From an uncultured Clostridia bacterium (GTDB lineage: Bacteria; Bacillota; Clostridia; Oscillospirales; Acutalibacteraceae), in contig CAMHNT010000097.1 of assembly GCA_946186535.1 (NCBI GenBank), positions 1 through 8,103 on the forward strand: a stretch of DNA of 8,103 nt, in the 5' to 3' direction. Positions 6,109-8,103 of this stretch are shown here, piece after piece (within the stretch, counting starts at the first letter, position 1; each line of letters opens with the position of its first letter). The notes under the pieces were generated by a model. It was not told the DNA's origin. It searched no databases and worked only from the letters and a program-made list of their open reading frames with translations. Made by a program: the position numbers and the translations under genes.

Positions 6109-7812
6109 AAAAAGTCCCTGCTTTCTCACTGCATAGGTTCTCTCATCTGCTGCCTTAATGAAAGCAATCAATCCCCAGCATGATATCATACTTGAGCCGC
6201 CGGCACTTATGAAAGGAAACGTTACGCCTGTGAGAGGAAGAATATCCGTTGCACCGAATATATTGAGCGAAAGCTGAACAACAAGAAGTCCTGCCGCACA
6301 GCATGCGGATATGGAATACAGTGTACTTCTGGAACGTGTCGTAATAGCACGGGCATAAAATACAAGGGCACCGATAGCCACAGCAAGAACAAGCGCCACA
6401 ATAATCCCCATTTCCTCACACACAATACCGATAACAATATCGCTTTCGGAAGCAAAAAGTGTCTTACAGAATCCGTTTCCGATTCCCACTCCGAACAGTC
6501 CGCCGCTCGCACAATATACAAGAGTTCTTGCCTGCTGGAAACCCGTATCCCAAACGTACGGCTCCTCGAAAACGTGTCCCCAAGCTTCGAAGCGTTTTGT
6601 GATATACGGCTTGAATCGAAGCACAATCGTTGAAGCAAAAACCGCAGAAGTCACCGCAAGAATCAGTGTCTTAAAATCTCCCGAACGCATGAACGAAAGG
6701 AGAAGGAAAGTTGCGAAAAATATCAGTGCAGTACCGAAGTCACCCATAAGAGCAAGCGCACCTACGCATACCGCAGAAAACGCAATAAAAATCAAAAGAT
6801 TTTTTCTTGTCTGGAGCTGATCGAGACTGCCTGCACCGACAATAATAAATCCGACCTTAACGACCTCCGAAGGCTGGACGGAAATGCCGCCGATGGATAT
6901 CCAGTTCGCAGCACCGTACTGAGTCTGACCAAAAATCAGGTTAACCGCAAGAAGTCCCATGGACGCTATATATATCCATTTTGACCAACCGCTTACCCTG
7001 TCCGGATCCTCAAGAAATTTGATGAGAAACTCAAAAAGAATTATACCGACAACTGCCGATGCAATTTGAACTACAGCCTGACGTTCGGACTGATGAACCG
7101 AAAGCATAACCCCGACGCCCGTCAGAAAAAACGCAAGACTTTCTATTTCAAAATTCACTCGTTTAAAAACAAGCGACGTTATCAGATAAGTAGCCCACAT
7201 CAATCCTATTACAATCAATCCGTAAGTAAAAGGCATAAGCTCGATAATGCCGGAACTGATACTTTCCGCAGTAAGGCATGCCTCTGCGGAAACAAGAATA
7301 AAATAAAATGAAATGAGCGCAAGAAGCCTTTTCGGGGAAATACTTTTCTTCCCTTCGGGTCTGAAAAACCATGAACGTCTTGAAGCCCCTTCGAACTCCT
7401 CGGCACGTTTGACAATAAGAGTCGTCGAACCGATGCGGATCTTATCATTAAGATAAATATTTGTCCGCTCCGAGATTTTCTCACCGTTCACGAAAACACC
7501 TGCTTTTGAACCCGTATCGGTTATGCTCCATCCGCTGTCACGCCGAAGAAGCACGGCATGTTCTCTTGAAACAGTGGCATCATTTATAAAGATATCACAT
7601 CGTTTGCTTCTGCCTATAGAATTTTCCCAATACAAAACTGGTACCGCTTTTTTCGAATACTCGTCAAAAAGCATAATAAGGGGTCTCTCACCACGCCTGT
7701 TATGTCTGAGTGACGAATAGATTTTTACAAGAATAATAATCGAAAATACAGAAACAGCAATTCTCAGAATTACAACTATCAAATCAAATACAAACGCTAA
7801 AAACCCGTCCAA
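6091..7812 (-). CDS. FHA domain-SEDS fusion (FtsW/RodA/SpoVE family)
   Basis: Predicted membrane glycosyltransferase that polymerises lipid II, carrying its own phosphothreonine-reading module. Of 573 residues, about 8-31 form an N-terminal membrane segment. About 44-137 form a cytoplasmic FHA domain with GRS (67-69), SREH (82-85) and VNG (108-110), the residues expected to bind phosphothreonine. About 160-555 form the multi-spanning SEDS core with QPSE (313-316), GDFGTA (357-362), GFQQARTL (424-431), SGGLFGVGIGNG (436-447), CEEMG (465-469) and PLTGVTFPFISAGGSS (526-541). Plain FtsW or RodA is about 370-420 residues, so the extra length is the TM-FHA module. The start is TTG (7810-7812) with GGAGGG 6 nt upstream; no in-frame ATG fits the N-terminus. 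The PBP follows after 94 bp. A PknB-type kinase is the likely regulator but is not in the window. Confidence 0.93.
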   Translation of the reverse strand: MDGFLAFVFDLIVVILRIAVSVFSIIILVKIYSSLRHNRRGERPLIMLFDEYSKKAVPVLYWENSIGRSKRCDIFINDATVSREHAVLLRRDSGWSITDTGSKAGVFVNGEKISERTNIYLNDKIRIGSTTLIVKRAEEFEGASRRSWFFRPEGKKSISPKRLLALISFYFILVSAEACLTAESISSGIIELMPFTYGLIVIGLMWATYLITSLVFKRVNFEIESLAFFLTGVGVMLSVHQSERQAVVQIASAVVGIILFEFLIKFLEDPDRVSGWSKWIYIASMGLLAVNLIFGQTQYGAANWISIGGISVQPSEVVKVGFIIVGAGSLDQLQTRKNLLIFIAFSAVCVGALALMGDFGTALIFFATFLLLSFMRSGDFKTLILAVTSAVFASTIVLRFKPYITKRFEAWGHVFEEPYVWDTGFQQARTLVYCASGGLFGVGIGNGFCKTLFASESDIVIGIVCEEMGIIVALVLAVAIGALVFYARAITTRSRSTLYSISACCAAGLLVVQLSLNIFGATDILPLTGVTFPFISAGGSSMISCWGLIAFIKAADERTYAVRKQGLFNSSDV

Positions 7813-7818
7813 TATATT

Positions 7819-7824
7819 CCCTCC
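7819..7824 (-). promoter_or_regulatory. Ribosome binding site fixing the TTG start of FHA-SEDS
   Basis: GGAGGG lies 6 nt before TTG 7810-7812. This near-ideal Shine-Dalgarno and spacing is the reason for choosing a TTG start. The first in-frame ATG is codon 47, inside the FHA domain, so no ATG start is acceptable. Confidence 0.85.
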
Positions 7825-7846
7825 GTATATCTTTATTTTTTATTCA

Positions 7847-7918
7847 TTACTGATACAAATATCTTTTAATTATAATAAACCTAAGCTGTGCGTTCGCTGT
7901 CGGAAAACCTATATTCAT
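7847..7918 (-). CDS. Possible 23-codon leader ORF upstream of FHA-SEDS
   Basis: ATG 7916-7918 has a strong Shine-Dalgarno, GGGAGGT (7924-7930), 5 nt upstream. The frame runs to TAA at 7847-7849. The peptide starts MNIGFPTANAQ and ends LRFIIIKRYLYQ: a polar first half and a hydrophobic then basic and aromatic second half. I recognise no family. It ends 34 nt before the FHA-SEDS TTG. The 3' arm of a 10-bp long-range stem lies inside its codons, so translating it would open that stem. This suggests a leader peptide, but there is no codon run typical of amino-acid attenuation. The quality of the ribosome site is the main support. Confidence 0.4.
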   Translation of the reverse strand: MNIGFPTANAQLRFIIIKRYLYQ

Positions 7919-7974
7919 CAGATACCTCCCACTATGATTATCATAAAAATAAATCCGTAAAACAGCACAGCTTA
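7882..7974 (-). promoter_or_regulatory. Long-range stem in the leader of the wall operon
   Basis: TAAGCTGTGC (7965-7974) and GCACAGCTTA (7882-7891) are perfect 10-bp complements that enclose 73 nt. Inside, CGGA (7954-7957) can pair with TCCG (7901-7904), and a small ATGAT/ATCAT hairpin follows. An alternative pairing is GCTGT (7962-7966) with ACAGC (7896-7900). The enclosed region holds the Shine-Dalgarno and ATG of the leader ORF. I match it to no known riboswitch; the c-di-AMP, c-di-GMP and T-box cores were looked for and not seen. Confidence 0.45.
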
Positions 7975-7978
7975 ACAC

Positions 7979-8007
7979 ATTATAGATTATAACACAAAAG
8001 TTATTAA
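7979..8007 (-). promoter_or_regulatory. Downstream promoter (P2) of the FHA-SEDS operon
   Basis: Two TATAAT boxes lie side by side at 7979-7984 and 7986-7991. The first has TTAATA (8002-8007) 17 bp upstream, four of six matches to the -35 consensus. The second is preceded by TGT, an extended -10. Transcription from here would begin near 7972, so it would include most of the long-range stem but possibly lose the first bases of its 5' arm. Confidence 0.6.
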
Positions 8008-8032
8008 AATACTATAAAAAAATAGAAAAGCA

Positions 8033-8061
8033 ACTGTAAACGTTTTTTGGCTCTTTGTCAA
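8033..8061 (-). promoter_or_regulatory. Upstream promoter (P1) of the FHA-SEDS operon
   Basis: A perfect -35 TTGACA (8056-8061) is spaced 17 bp from TACAGT (8033-8038), four of six matches to the -10 consensus. A transcript from P1 would start near 8026 and carry the whole long-range stem. Its -35 context, CTATTGACAAA, is identical to that of the valS promoter. Confidence 0.6.
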
Positions 8062-8064
8062 TAG

Positions 8065-8078
8065 TAGGGGTAACCCTA
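8065..8078. promoter_or_regulatory. Operator-like palindrome upstream of P1
   Basis: TAGGG (8065-8069) and CCCTA (8074-8078) form a 5-bp inverted repeat with a 4-nt spacer. It ends 3 bp from the P1 -35 box, a position where an activator or repressor could act. The arms are short, so it may be chance. The regulator is unknown. Confidence 0.3.
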
Positions 8079-8103
8079 AAAAATAAAAGGTGAAGAAACA
8101 AGT

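Noticed and set aside
7813..8000. c-di-AMP or c-di-GMP riboswitch in the FHA-SEDS leader
   Set aside because: Considered because c-di-AMP switches often control wall genes, but the conserved core sequences of these classes are not visible.
8055..8103. A divergent plus-strand promoter or gene start at the right edge
   Set aside because: TTGTCA at 8055-8060 has no usable -10 and no start codon is visible before the window ends. AAGGTG near 8087-8092 is too little to support a gene.

Overview
The window holds four genes, all on the minus strand: an FHA-SEDS (FtsW/RodA-type) membrane protein, a class B penicillin-binding protein, folylpolyglutamate synthase (folC) and valyl-tRNA synthetase (valS), in that order of transcription. 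Moderate GC in the genes, AT-rich spacers, Shine-Dalgarno sequences ahead of every start, two TTG starts, sigma-A type promoters and an FHA domain fused to a SEDS protein all suggest a Gram-positive Clostridia member, most likely Ruminococcus or a related Oscillospiraceae genus. That placement is inference from gene style, not from a search.

Layout from right to left, the direction of transcription. Bases 7813-8103 are a long leader and promoter region: an operator-like palindrome, a TTGACA promoter, a second -10-rich promoter, a 10-bp long-range stem, and a possible 23-codon leader ORF with a strong Shine-Dalgarno. The FHA-SEDS gene (6091-7812, TTG start) is followed after 94 bp by the PBP gene (4605-5996). 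That gap holds a hairpin around the first gene's stop codon and a possible 10-codon ORF whose stop overlaps the PBP start. A hairpin at 4524-4548 probably ends this unit. Bases 4230-4604 contain no credible gene but hold a 59-nt near-perfect hairpin and a probable folC promoter. folC (2943-4229, TTG start) is followed by valS (156-2774), which has its own very good promoter at 2879-2907 and no T-box. A 14-bp-stem terminator (105-140) ends the unit. Bases 1-60 look like part of a dispersed hairpin repeat.

How the genes work together: the SEDS protein would polymerise lipid II into glycan strands and the class B PBP would cross-link them, the usual SEDS-bPBP partnership. The cytoplasmic FHA domain keeps its phosphothreonine-binding residues, so the pair may answer to a PknB-like Ser/Thr kinase that is not in this window. 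folC and valS are housekeeping genes with no direct link to the wall pair.

The window is mostly core biology. I see no mobile element, CRISPR array, tRNA or defence system. The least explained parts are the leader of the wall operon and the hairpins in the spacers.
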